From NCBI GenBank assembly GCA_017386965.1, contig JAFOGE010000093.1, positions 1 through 13,131 of the forward strand: DNA of 13,131 nt, written 5' to 3'. The stretch is from Clostridia bacterium (GTDB lineage Bacteria > Bacillota > Clostridia > Oscillospirales > CAG-272). A program made the position numbers and the translations under genes. Below the pieces are notes generated by a model. The model did not search any database, was not told the origin of the DNA, and saw only the letters and a list, made by a program, of their open reading frames with translations. Shown here piece by piece: positions 1 through 6,804 of the stretch (position 1 is the first letter of the stretch; every line of letters starts with the position of its first letter).

Positions 1-40
1 CAAGGCGCGCAGCCTTGGTCGCGCTCCGCAGAGCGCGAAA
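1..40. repeat. GC-rich double-hairpin repeat, copy 1
   Basis: These 40 bases are the exact reverse complement of 281-320, and they match 13038-13077 in the same orientation with one mismatch. The unit carries two small palindromes: one built on CCAAGGC/GCCTTGG arms and one on CGCGCTC/GAGCGCG arms. It may continue to the left of the window. Confidence 0.9.
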
Positions 41-69
41 CAATCTCCCGGCCGTTTTCTTTTTGCCAA

Positions 70-107
70 GCTTTTTCTTCTGGGCCTGCATGGGCAAAAG
101 AAAAAGC
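70..107. repeat. Hairpin module, variant form
   Basis: The arms 70-81 (GCTTTTTCTTCT) and 96-107 (AAAAGAAAAAGC) pair with one mismatch around a 14-base loop containing CCTGC. Outer bases CTCCCG (45-50) and CGGGAG (107-112) extend the inverted repeat imperfectly. Arms and loop resemble the perfect hairpin at 218-255, so this is probably a diverged member of the same module family. Confidence 0.65.
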
Positions 108-156
108 GGGAGTGAAAGCGTTTGATTTCTATGCGGCGTCGCACAAAATTCTACTT

Positions 157-236
157 GTAGGGGCGAACATTGTTCGCCCGAAAGCAATAGACGTCTTGCG
201 TTTCAGCCCCCATAGCCACTTTTCTCTTTGACACCG
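157..236. repeat. 80 bp direct repeat, copy A
   Basis: This starts GTAGGGGCGA, contains the palindrome 161-179 (9-bp arms around a single T), and ends in the TTGACACCG segment. Copy B lies at 428-506 in the same orientation with only a few differences. The palindrome differs between copies by a compensatory pair change (A167-T173 here, T438-A444 in copy B), so the hairpin is kept. Confidence 0.9.
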
Positions 237-255
237 CAGGCGCAAAGAGAAAAGT
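218..255. repeat. Perfect 13-bp-arm hairpin module
   Basis: The arms ACTTTTCTCTTTG (218-230) and CAAAGAGAAAAGT (243-255) are perfectly complementary around a 12-base loop (231-242). Copy B of the direct repeat keeps only the left arm (488-500), with the right arm replaced by other sequence. At 13103-13131 the same hairpin begins in inverted orientation and is cut by the window end. Neither strand has the simple T-run of a classic terminator. Confidence 0.85.
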
Positions 256-442
256 TAGCAAAAGAGAAACGCCGAGGTTATTTCGCGCTCTGCGGAGCGC
301 GACCAAGGCTGCGCGCCTTGGATGGGCGCCGCCTGGCGGCGGGGCTATCGCGTGCTAACGCACGGTGCGCATCCGTTTCGTTCCGCGAAACGCGCTCTCG
401 CGCGCTGCGTAGCCGTTTTGTTTTCTCGTAGGGGCGATCATC
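227..442. repeat. Composite hairpin-mosaic repeat, left arm of inverted pair
   Basis: Read on the minus strand, this segment follows 12867-13131 module by module: half palindrome, GGCTACGC module, CGCGCTCTCGCGCG module, the CGCCGCC-T-GGCGGCG palindrome (327-341), CCAAGGC palindrome (303-321), CGCGCTC palindrome (284-301), then the CTTTTCTCTTT hairpin arm. It is shorter than the right copy, which carries an extra GGCTACG/CGCGCGAGAGCG unit. The modular gain and loss suggests a mosaic repeat rather than a single transposon. Confidence 0.85.
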
Positions 443-506
443 GATCGCCCGAAAGCAATAGACGTCTTGCGTTTCAGCCCTCATACCACTTTTCTCTTTG
501 ACACCG
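428..506. repeat. 80 bp direct repeat, copy B
   Basis: Second copy of the repeat at 157-236. Its palindrome spans 432-450 with 8-bp arms and a 3-base loop. After the shared TTGACACCG end, the sequence diverges into the araC upstream region, so the right arm of the 13-bp hairpin is missing. Confidence 0.88.
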
Positions 507-512
507 TAAACG

Positions 513-527
513 CAATGGACACCATTG
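513..527. promoter_or_regulatory. Possible operator upstream of the AraC gene
   Basis: CAATGG-ACA-CCATTG is a perfect 6-bp inverted repeat with a 3-base spacer, 40 bases before the AraC-family start codon. Its position fits an autoregulatory operator, but AraC proteins usually bind direct rather than inverted half-sites. It also lies at the junction with a repeat, so chance is possible. Confidence 0.25.
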
Positions 528-566
528 TAAACCCTATGACATCCTTTTACGAAAGGAACTTTTTCT

Positions 567-1481
567 ATGCCAAACGCCGAAACAAACGGGATGGTCTTCC
601 ACGAGGTCCTGCAAAGAAGCTTCCGCTGCCGCCGCGGGATCGACGGATACCCCTCCGGACTCCAGTGCGATCCGCACCTCCACAACGATCTGGAGCTGGT
701 CTATCTCGAAAGCGGACATCTGACCGCCTACGCGGATACGGCAAAGGTGGAGCTGAACAGTGGCGACATCTTTCTCGCCTTTCCCAATCAGATCCACTAC
801 TACCGATCCCCCGACCGCAAGGAATCCTATCTGCTCTTCATCGTCAAGCCGGAAAATCTGCCTGAATACGCGGAGCTCCTTTCCCTTTGTCTTCCCTCCT
901 CTCCCCTGATCCGAGGGGCCGATCAGCTTCCGCGCGTCAAGCGGCTGCTCTGTATGCTTTGGGAAAGCGAGCAGGATACCGCATCCTCCTGCCTTCAGCC
1001 CTCCGCGCGCCGCAACGGATATCTGCTTGCCCTGTTGTCCGAGCTTTTCCTGCACGTCGATATGCAGGCAAGCGACGGCGAGGATTCCGGCTCTGCGCGG
1101 GAGATCATTCGCTATTGCTCCGAGCATTTTTCCGAAAATCTCTCCCTTGCCGCGCTGGAGGAGGCTCTCCATTTGAACAAGTATTACATTTCGCATCTGT
1201 TCAGCAGTAAGCTGGGAATCTCCTTTAACAACTATATCAATTCCCTGCGCGTATCCGAGGCCTGCCGTCTGCTTCGAACCACCGAAAAAAGCATCACGGA
1301 GATCTGCGAGAGCATCGGCTTTAACACCCTGCGCACCTTTAACCGCGCCTTTACCAAGCAGATCGGAATCCCGCCCTCCCAATACCGCAAGGCAGGCCCC
1401 TCCGTGATACAAACGGTTCGCCTTCCCGGTTCCTTGCCCTCCTCCCCCTCTCTGCAGCCGCTCGATCGGATCGACCCTTGA
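567..1481 (+). CDS. AraC-family transcriptional regulator with N-terminal cupin domain
   Basis: A 304-residue DNA-binding regulator. Residues about 34-95 look like the AraC-type cupin sensor, with the HLHNDLELVYLESG histidine/glutamate strand (37-50), a GDIFL turn (66-70) and PNQIHYY (73-79). Residues about 178-276 form the paired helix-turn-helix domain: the first helix pair is around SLAALEEALHLNKYYISHLF, and the second around SITEICESIGFNTLRTFNRAF, followed by GIPPSQYRKAG, the usual end of this family. The last about 28 residues are a proline/serine-rich tail. The ATG at 567 is preceded by GAAAGGA at 551-557. ahcY follows 72 bp downstream on the same strand with no terminator between, so it may be a cotranscribed target. 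The effector is unknown; family-level identity is secure, but the specific role is not. Confidence 0.92.
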   Translation: MPNAETNGMVFHEVLQRSFRCRRGIDGYPSGLQCDPHLHNDLELVYLESGHLTAYADTAKVELNSGDIFLAFPNQIHYYRSPDRKESYLLFIVKPENLPEYAELLSLCLPSSPLIRGADQLPRVKRLLCMLWESEQDTASSCLQPSARRNGYLLALLSELFLHVDMQASDGEDSGSAREIIRYCSEHFSENLSLAALEEALHLNKYYISHLFSSKLGISFNNYINSLRVSEACRLLRTTEKSITEICESIGFNTLRTFNRAFTKQIGIPPSQYRKAGPSVIQTVRLPGSLPSSPSLQPLDRIDP

Positions 1482-1553
1482 ACATCCGCGGCAAAAAACA
1501 ACACACGTACGCAAAAAAAGAAGAAAATAAAGAAGAAAATAAAGAGGTTTTCT

Positions 1554-2789
1554 ATGAGTCAAATCAAAGACATTACCCTTGCCCCCTCGGGCAGGGACAA
1601 GATCGATTGGGTACGCTCCTACATGCCCATTCTCAATTCCATCCGCGCGGATTTCGAAAAGACGCGCCCCTTTGCGGGAAAGCGGATCACCATGTCCATT
1701 CATCTGGAGGCAAAGACCGCGTATCTTGCTACCGTCCTCCGCGCAGGCGGAGCCGAGGTCTATGTCACCGGCTGCAATCCTCTTTCCACGCAGGATGACG
1801 TTGCCGCCGCCCTCGCGGCAGACGGCTTTGAGGTCTTCGCGCGCAGAGGGGTGAGCGATGAGGAGTATGAAGCGCATCTGAAGTCCGCGCTTTCCTGCTG
1901 CCCGCACCTGATCATCGACGACGGCGGCGACCTGATTGCCCTGTTGCACGGAGAGTGCCGCGAATACGGCAAGAACCTCATCGGCGGATGCGAGGAAACC
2001 ACCACGGGCATCCACCGCCTGCTCTCCAGAGAGCGCGCAGGGGAATTGGATTACCCCATGGTGGACGTAAACGACGCCGACTGCAAGCACCTCTTTGACA
2101 ACCGCTACGGAACGGGACAGTCCACGCTGGACGGCATCATGTCCTCCACGAACCTCATCCTTGCCGGAAAAACCGTCGTCGTCGCAGGCTACGGCTGGTG
2201 CGGAAAGGGACTTGCCATGCGGGCCAAGGGAATGGGTGCCGTTGTGATCGTGACCGAGATCGACCCCGTCAAGGCGATTGAGGCGATCATGGACGGCTTT
2301 ACCGTGCTTCCCATGGACGAGGCCGCAAAGCGCGGCGACCTCTTCGTCACCCTCACAGGCTGCAACGACGTCATCCGCCGCGAGCATTTTGAGATGATGA
2401 AGGACGGCGTTCTGCTTGCCAACAGCGGACATTTTGACGTGGAGATCGACAAGAAGGCCCTCAAGGAGCTTTCGGTAGAGGATTGGGAGCGCAAGCCCAA
2501 CATTCACGGCTATCGCATGAAGGACGGCCGCGTGCTCAATCTGCTGGCCGAGGGACGCCTGGTCAACCTTGCCGCCGGAAACGGACACCCTGCCGAGATT
2601 ATGGATATGTCCTTCGCCATTCAAGCAAAGGGCCTGGAATATCTGGCCAAGAACGAGGGACGTTTGGAGAAAAAGGTCTATGCCGTTCCCGCCGAGATCG
2701 ACCGCAAGGTCGCCGAGATCAAGCTCGCCTCCCTCGGCGTCAGCATCGACCATCTCTCCCCCGCACAGGAGGCCTACTACAAAAAATAA
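1554..2789 (+). CDS. ahcY: S-adenosylhomocysteinase, short type
   Basis: This enzyme splits S-adenosyl-L-homocysteine into adenosine and homocysteine with bound NAD, clearing the product of SAM-dependent methylation in the cytoplasm. The 411-residue protein shows the catalytic set of the family: HLEAKTA (50-56), DDGGD (122-126), GCEETTTG (145-152), K178, D182 and N183 in the CKHLFDNRYG block, the NAD-binding GYGWCGKG (212-219), and GHFDVEID (292-299). The C-terminus stops at about QEAYYKK and lacks the KPDHYRY-like tail of the longer eukaryotic and proteobacterial enzymes, and the length fits the short form seen in archaea and Thermotoga. A related archaeal branch prefers S-inosylhomocysteine, so substrate choice is open. 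AAAGAGG lies 7 bases before the ATG. The family assignment is firm. Confidence 0.93.
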   Translation: MSQIKDITLAPSGRDKIDWVRSYMPILNSIRADFEKTRPFAGKRITMSIHLEAKTAYLATVLRAGGAEVYVTGCNPLSTQDDVAAALAADGFEVFARRGVSDEEYEAHLKSALSCCPHLIIDDGGDLIALLHGECREYGKNLIGGCEETTTGIHRLLSRERAGELDYPMVDVNDADCKHLFDNRYGTGQSTLDGIMSSTNLILAGKTVVVAGYGWCGKGLAMRAKGMGAVVIVTEIDPVKAIEAIMDGFTVLPMDEAAKRGDLFVTLTGCNDVIRREHFEMMKDGVLLANSGHFDVEIDKKALKELSVEDWERKPNIHGYRMKDGRVLNLLAEGRLVNLAAGNGHPAEIMDMSFAIQAKGLEYLAKNEGRLEKKVYAVPAEIDRKVAEIKLASLGVSIDHLSPAQEAYYKK

Positions 2790-2907
2790 AGCAGGCGCAA
2801 GAACGCATTGCCCTTCTTCCTCTTTTGTGCTTTTATTATTTGCGCATAATTTGCGTTTTACATGAGGATTCTGCGCATTATTTCCGATGAATTCAAGGAG
2901 AAGCTCC

Positions 2908-4785
2908 ATGACTCTATCCACAAAGGTCGCCGTCATCGGCGCGGGACACGCGGGAATTGAGGCCGCACTCGCCTGTGCAAGGCTGGGTGTGGACACCGTT
3001 CTCTTTACAATGTCCCTCGAATCGATCGCAAACCTTCCCTGCAACCCCTCCATCGGAGGCACGGCGAAGGGACACCTGGTCTATGAGATCGATGCCCTTG
3101 GCGGGGAAATGGGACGTGCCGCCGATCTGGCAACCATCCAGTCCCGTACCCTCAACCTCGGAAAAGGCGCCGCTGTGCAAAGCAAGCGCGTACAGGCAGA
3201 CCGCAAACGCTACCAGGCGATCATGAAGCGCACGCTGGAGAATACCCCGAACCTCCGTCTGATCCAATCCGAGATCACCTCGCTCCGCACCGCGCTCAGG
3301 GAGGACGGGAAAAGAACCGTCACCGCGGTTGTCACACGACTTGGCGAGGTCTGGGAGTGCGAATGCGCCATCATCGCCTCCGGAACCTATCTCGAGAGCA
3401 GCATTTTTGTAGGAAACGTATCCTACGAGGCAGGACCGGACGGATTTCTCCCCGCCAAGGGGCTTTCCGCATCCCTTTCCGAGATCGGCATCCGCCTGCT
3501 CCGCTTCAAAACCGGAACGCCCGCGCGCGTAAAGCGCAGCAGCGTGGAGCTTTCCGTCCTGGAGGAGCAGCCCGGCGAGGATTCGGTTCTTCCGTATAGC
3601 AACGCACATTCCGAACATATGTTCGATGATTTTACGCAGATTCCCTGCCATATTGTCTATACCAACGCCGAAACGCACCGCATCATCCGCGAAAACATCC
3701 AAAGAAGTGCGATGTATTCGGGAAAGATCCACGGAACCGGACCGCGCTATTGCCCCTCCATTGAGGATAAGCTCGTCCGCTTTGCCGACAAGGAGCGCCA
3801 TCAGCTTTTCGTAGAGCCGATGGGTGAGGACACCGAGGAAATGTATATTCAAGGCTTCTCCACCTCCCTGCCGACCGATGTACAGATCCAAATGCTTCGC
3901 TCCCTTGACGGCTTCTCCAAGGCCGAGATCATGCGCTATGCCTACGCCATTGAATATGATTGCGCAGATCCCTTGCAGATGGATGCCTCGCTGGAATTCA
4001 AGACGGTTTCCGGCCTGTTCGGCGCAGGCCAGTTCAACGGCACCTCGGGATACGAGGAGGCCGCCGCCCAAGGACTTGTAGCAGGCATTAACGCCGCAAG
4101 GCGCGTCACGGGAAAGCCTCCGATCCTTCTTCCGCGCTCCGGAAGCTACATCGGAACCTTGATCGATGATCTTGTAACCAAGGGAACCAATGAGCCTTAC
4201 CGCATGATGACCTCGCGCTCCGAATACCGTCTGCTTCTCCGACAGGACAACGCCGACCGCCGACTGACCCCTCTCGGTCACGAAATCGGTCTGATCGACG
4301 AGGCGCGATACGCAAAATTCTTGGAGAAAAAGGCCTTGATCGAGCAGGAAAAGGAACGCCTTGCACACACCCATCTCTCACCCGCCGAGGCAAATCCGTT
4401 TCTGACCTCTCTTGGCGAAACGCCCTTGAAATCCGGGGCTTCCTTGGCCGAGATCCTGCGCCGTCCGGCCGTCACCTACACGGCGTTGGCCGAGATCGAT
4501 ACAGCACGCCCAATCCTGCCGCGCACCGTTCTTCTGACCGTAGAGGTCGATATGAAATATGAAGGATACGCCAATCGCCAGCTCTCGGAGATCGAGCGCC
4601 GCCGCCACATGGAGGAAAAGACGCTTCCTGCTGATCTGGACTACAAGAGCATTCGCGGACTTCGACTGGAGGCCGCGCAAAAGCTCAACGCGATCCGCCC
4701 CCGAACCGTCGGGCAGGCCTCCCGCATCAGCGGTGTCAGCCCCGCAGACGTAACCGTACTGCTCATTTATCTCGGACTCAAATAA
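2908..4785 (+). CDS. mnmG: tRNA uridine-5-carboxymethylaminomethyl(34) synthesis enzyme MnmG (GidA)
   Basis: MnmG is the FAD-dependent partner of MnmE that adds the carboxymethylaminomethyl (or aminomethyl) group at C5 of wobble uridine 34 in certain tRNAs. At 625 residues it has normal family length. It shows the dinucleotide-binding GAGHAG (11-16), the PCNPSIGG block with Cys45, the GIDA signature around PRYCPSIEDK with Cys282, and the second signature starting GAGQFNGTSGYEE (from 372). The helical C-terminal region that contacts MnmE is intact. The ATG at 2908 is chosen over the one at 2887 because AAGGAG (2895-2900) stands 7 bases before it and family members start at this point. A weak -10-like CATAAT lies at 2845-2850. 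mnmE, often directly upstream, is not in the window. rsmG follows after 37 bp. Confidence 0.97.
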   Translation: MTLSTKVAVIGAGHAGIEAALACARLGVDTVLFTMSLESIANLPCNPSIGGTAKGHLVYEIDALGGEMGRAADLATIQSRTLNLGKGAAVQSKRVQADRKRYQAIMKRTLENTPNLRLIQSEITSLRTALREDGKRTVTAVVTRLGEVWECECAIIASGTYLESSIFVGNVSYEAGPDGFLPAKGLSASLSEIGIRLLRFKTGTPARVKRSSVELSVLEEQPGEDSVLPYSNAHSEHMFDDFTQIPCHIVYTNAETHRIIRENIQRSAMYSGKIHGTGPRYCPSIEDKLVRFADKERHQLFVEPMGEDTEEMYIQGFSTSLPTDVQIQMLRSLDGFSKAEIMRYAYAIEYDCADPLQMDASLEFKTVSGLFGAGQFNGTSGYEEAAAQGLVAGINAARRVTGKPPILLPRSGSYIGTLIDDLVTKGTNEPYRMMTSRSEYRLLLRQDNADRRLTPLGHEIGLIDEARYAKFLEKKALIEQEKERLAHTHLSPAEANPFLTSLGETPLKSGASLAEILRRPAVTYTALAEIDTARPILPRTVLLTVEVDMKYEGYANRQLSEIERRRHMEEKTLPADLDYKSIRGLRLEAAQKLNAIRPRTVGQASRISGVSPADVTVLLIYLGLK

Positions 4786-4822
4786 TCCAAGACAGGACTT
4801 ATCAACAGCATGGAGGTTTCCC

Positions 4823-5551
4823 ATGGAACTTTGTGAATTTCAATCCATCTTCTGCGAAGCACTTGAAAAAAACGGTCTGGAACCGCTTTCTCCCGCAAAA
4901 ACAGAGGCCTTTTGGGCGTTTACGCTCCATTTGATGCGGGTTAACGAGCATATCAATCTCACCGCGATCCGAAACATTCCCGATGTGATCACCAAGCATT
5001 ACGTGGATTCGCTTTTGGCATCGGCCTACATTCCGCAGGGCGCGCGCGTGCTGGATCTCGGCTGCGGTCCCGGATTTCCAACCATTCCGCTGGCGATCGC
5101 CCGTCCGGACCTGAAAATCTGCGCCTTGGATAGCACCGATAAGAAGATCAAATTCCTGTTTGACGCAACCAACCTGCTGGCTCTTCCAAACGTAGAGGCG
5201 GTTTCCGGAAGAGCGGAGGACGCCGTCATCCGCAAGCGCCTTGGCGAATTCGATCTCGTCATCAGCCGTGCGGTCGCAAGAATGAACATTCTATCCGAGC
5301 TTTGCCTTCCATATGTCAAGCAAGGAGGTGCCTTCCTTGCCATGAAGGGCGCAAAGGGCGCCGAGGAAGAGCAGGAGGCGGCACACGGCATCGCGCTTCT
5401 CGGCGGCCGCGTGATCGCATCACACGAAAAGGAACTATTCCTTTTGGACGGTTCCTCCGAGCCTCGCGTTTTGATCGAGGTGAAAAAGGAAAAGAAAACG
5501 CCGCCGGAATATCCGCGAGCCTACGCGGCAATCCTAAAAAAGCCGCTTTGA
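4823..5551 (+). CDS. rsmG: 16S rRNA (guanine(527)-N7)-methyltransferase RsmG (GidB)
   Basis: RsmG uses SAM to methylate N7 of G527 in 16S rRNA, a modification whose loss gives low-level streptomycin resistance in several bacteria. The 242-residue protein has NLTAIRNIPDVITKHYVDSL (45-64), the SAM-binding loop LDLGCGPGFP (77-86), the acidic end of the next strand at D103, and SRAVA (148-152), all typical of the family. The end, YPRAYAAILKKPL, corresponds to the usual YPRKxGxPxKxPL tail, somewhat altered. TGGAGG (4811-4816) lies 6 bases before the ATG. It is probably cotranscribed with mnmG. No strong terminator follows; the downstream gap is the parS cluster. Confidence 0.96.
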   Translation: MELCEFQSIFCEALEKNGLEPLSPAKTEAFWAFTLHLMRVNEHINLTAIRNIPDVITKHYVDSLLASAYIPQGARVLDLGCGPGFPTIPLAIARPDLKICALDSTDKKIKFLFDATNLLALPNVEAVSGRAEDAVIRKRLGEFDLVISRAVARMNILSELCLPYVKQGGAFLAMKGAKGAEEEQEAAHGIALLGGRVIASHEKELFLLDGSSEPRVLIEVKKEKKTPPEYPRAYAAILKKPL

Positions 5552-5567
5552 TCCTCCGGAAGTAAAA

Positions 5568-5583
5568 CGTTTCACGTGAAACA
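5568..5583. other. parS site 1
   Basis: CGTTTCACGTGAAACA matches the bacterial parS consensus TGTTTCACGTGAAACA at 15 of 16 positions. It starts 17 bases after the rsmG stop codon. It is identical to site 5. Confidence 0.92.
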
Positions 5584-5604
5584 TTTCTTTGCCTCTGCGC
5601 AAGA

Positions 5605-5620
5605 TGTTTCACGTGAAACT
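5605..5620. other. parS site 2
   Basis: TGTTTCACGTGAAACT matches the consensus at 15 of 16 positions. A T-rich run (5620-5632) follows directly, so on a transcript the palindrome plus Us could also resemble a weak terminator for rsmG. Confidence 0.92.
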
Positions 5621-5693
5621 TTTTTGTTTTTTCTTCTCGCATTCAAAAGGGAAAGATTTTGCATGAGTGTTCTGCTTTTGCGCGATGCCGGCA

Positions 5694-5709
5694 TGTTTCA
5701 CGTGAAACA
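5694..5709. other. parS site 3 (perfect consensus)
   Basis: TGTTTCACGTGAAACA, 16 of 16. The symmetry extends three more bases on each side (GCA and TGC), giving a perfect 22-bp palindrome at 5691-5712. This is the best candidate for the strongest ParB nucleation site in the group. Confidence 0.95.
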
Positions 5710-5758
5710 TGCAGACCATTCGGGCTTTATGAAAAATAGCCCCTCTTCTGTTATGGCG

Positions 5759-5774
5759 TGTTTCACGTGAAATA
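5759..5774. other. parS site 4 (variant)
   Basis: TGTTTCACGTGAAATA matches 15 of 16, with C to T at position 15. It keeps the TTTCACGTGAAA core. Confidence 0.88.
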
Positions 5775-5825
5775 TTCAGATTGCCAAAACGCCGCCCGAG
5801 ATTCGCTTCGCAATGCGCAGAGGTG

Positions 5826-5841
5826 CGTTTCACGTGAAACA
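5826..5841. other. parS site 5
   Basis: CGTTTCACGTGAAACA, 15 of 16 and identical to site 1. It is the closest to parA, about 90 bases before the promoter -35 box. Confidence 0.92.
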
Positions 5842-5929
5842 ATTTCAAGCAAGCACGGAGCCATCCTTCTCTCTGCTCTCAAAATCGCAAAAAAGATGCT
5901 CCAAAGGGCGCTTTTTCCGCAAAAATGGG

Positions 5930-5958
5930 TTGCATTCGTTGAGAAGATATGCTATAAT
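5930..5958 (+). promoter_or_regulatory. Sigma-A promoter of the parA-parB operon
   Basis: TTGCAT (5930-5935) and TATAAT (5953-5958) are separated by exactly 17 bases, and TG at 5950-5951 gives an extended -10. Transcription should begin near 5965 and read into parA at 6029. The promoter lies beside the parS cluster, so ParB spreading could repress it. Confidence 0.85.
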
Positions 5959-6028
5959 ATAGGTAATTGATCGATTGCGGCGATTTGCGCCAATTCTTCA
6001 CTCTTAGAAAGGAAAAATAGTAAAACCC

Positions 6029-6790
6029 ATGGGAAAAATCATCTCCTTTGCAAACCAAAAAGGCGGAGTTGGTAAAACGACCTCTGCTGTAAATATTGCA
6101 GCATCTCTCGGCGTTCTTGGCTATAAGGTGCTTTTGATCGACCTGGATCCCCAGGGAAACGCCACCAGTGGCGTAGGAATCATGAAGAAAGCCCTCAAAG
6201 CCACCGTTTTTGATATGCTGACCACCGACGCGGATGCAAAATCCGTTACGGTACAAACCAGATACGACAATCTCTCGGTAATTCCTTCAAACACCACCCT
6301 GGCACGCGCAGAATTCGAGCTTGGTGACGTTGAAAACGGCGAATATGTTATGAAAAGCAAGCTGGATGCAGTTCGTGATCTCTACGATTACATCATTATC
6401 GACTGCCCGCCTTCGCTCGGAATGCTCACCGTCAACGCAATGACCGCATCGGATGGCGTTGTGATCCCCATGCAGTGCGAATTCTTCGCTCTGGAGGGAC
6501 TTTCCCAGCTGATGTTTACCATCAGCCGCATCAAGACACACTATAACAAGGCCTTGAATGTTACGGGAATCCTGATCACCATGCACAACAACCGTCTGAT
6601 TCTCTCCATGCAGGTCATCAACGAGCTTCGAAAGCACTATGCAGACAAGCTCTTTGAAACAACGATCTCCAGAAACGTCAAGGTTTCCGAGGCTCCCGGC
6701 TTCGGCGCACCCGTTTACTACCACGAGAAGAGATCCAAGGGTGCGATTGAGTATATGAACGTTGCAAAGCAGCTCGCTGAGCGCATTTGA
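6029..6790 (+). CDS. parA: Chromosome-partitioning ATPase ParA (Soj)
   Basis: ParA is an ATPase that binds the nucleoid as an ATP dimer and is released by ParB stimulation, moving or separating parS-ParB complexes. In Bacillus the homologue also tunes DnaA. The 253-residue protein has the deviant Walker A KGGVGKTT (11-18) with both lysines, LLIDLDPQGN (35-44), and the Walker B strand ending in D125 of IIIDCPPSLG. The very short N-terminus means there is no plasmid-type DNA-binding extension, which fits a chromosomal ParA. An AGAAAGGA site (6006-6012) lies rather far (16 bases) from the ATG, but no better start is in frame. parB starts 14 bases after its stop, so the two are translated together. 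Confidence 0.96.
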   Translation: MGKIISFANQKGGVGKTTSAVNIAASLGVLGYKVLLIDLDPQGNATSGVGIMKKALKATVFDMLTTDADAKSVTVQTRYDNLSVIPSNTTLARAEFELGDVENGEYVMKSKLDAVRDLYDYIIIDCPPSLGMLTVNAMTASDGVVIPMQCEFFALEGLSQLMFTISRIKTHYNKALNVTGILITMHNNRLILSMQVINELRKHYADKLFETTISRNVKVSEAPGFGAPVYYHEKRSKGAIEYMNVAKQLAERI

Positions 6791-6804
6791 TGGGAGGAAG
6801 CAGC

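Larger units (their letters stand above)
1..566. other. Gene-free repeat mosaic at left edge
   Basis: No convincing gene lies here. The open frames in this stretch are made of repeats and have no family resemblance. It holds a GC-rich hairpin cluster (1-40, repeated inverted at 281-320), a hairpin at 70-107, two direct copies of an about 80 bp repeat (157-236 and 428-506), and a composite (227-442) that reappears inverted at 12867-13131. A short palindrome sits at 513-527 just before the AraC gene. TTGACA occurs at 498-503, but no acceptable -10 box follows at normal spacing, so I do not call a promoter. Confidence 0.8.
5552..6028. other. rsmG-parA gap: centromere-like parS cluster and parA promoter
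   Basis: This 477 bp gap holds five copies of the ParB-binding palindrome TTTCACGTGAAA (16-mers starting at 5568, 5605, 5694, 5759 and 5826) and, after them, a sigma-A promoter for parA. Short open frames here, on both strands, are built around the parS palindromes and are not credible genes. A weak 5-bp inverted repeat (5722-5726/5738-5742) is not followed by a T-run. Confidence 0.9.

Noticed and set aside
498..540. TTGACA before the AraC gene as a promoter
   Set aside because: No -10 box stands at 16-18 bases, and the TTGACA belongs to the repeat, occurring also at 228-233.
1..566. CRISPR array or insertion sequence in the left repeat region
   Set aside because: The repeats are not evenly spaced with unique spacers, and no transposase is present.
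534..3062. An 842-codon open frame on the minus strand across araC, ahcY and the start of mnmG
   Set aside because: It is antisense to three well-recognised genes, has no family resemblance, and arises from the codon bias of the plus-strand genes.
2914..4374. A 486-codon minus-strand frame inside mnmG
   Set aside because: It is antisense to a clear mnmG with all family motifs, and its translation has no recognisable domain.
4799..4807. TTATCAACA-like sequence as a DnaA box
   Set aside because: It is a single near-match before rsmG with no cluster or AT-rich unwinding region, so there is no support for an origin here.
5722..5742. GGGCT/AGCCC inverted repeat as the rsmG terminator
   Set aside because: The stem is only 5 bp, the loop is 11 bases, and no T-run follows.
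5576..5848. Short frames on both strands through the parS cluster
   Set aside because: Their repeated FHVKH-like peptides are translations of the parS palindrome.
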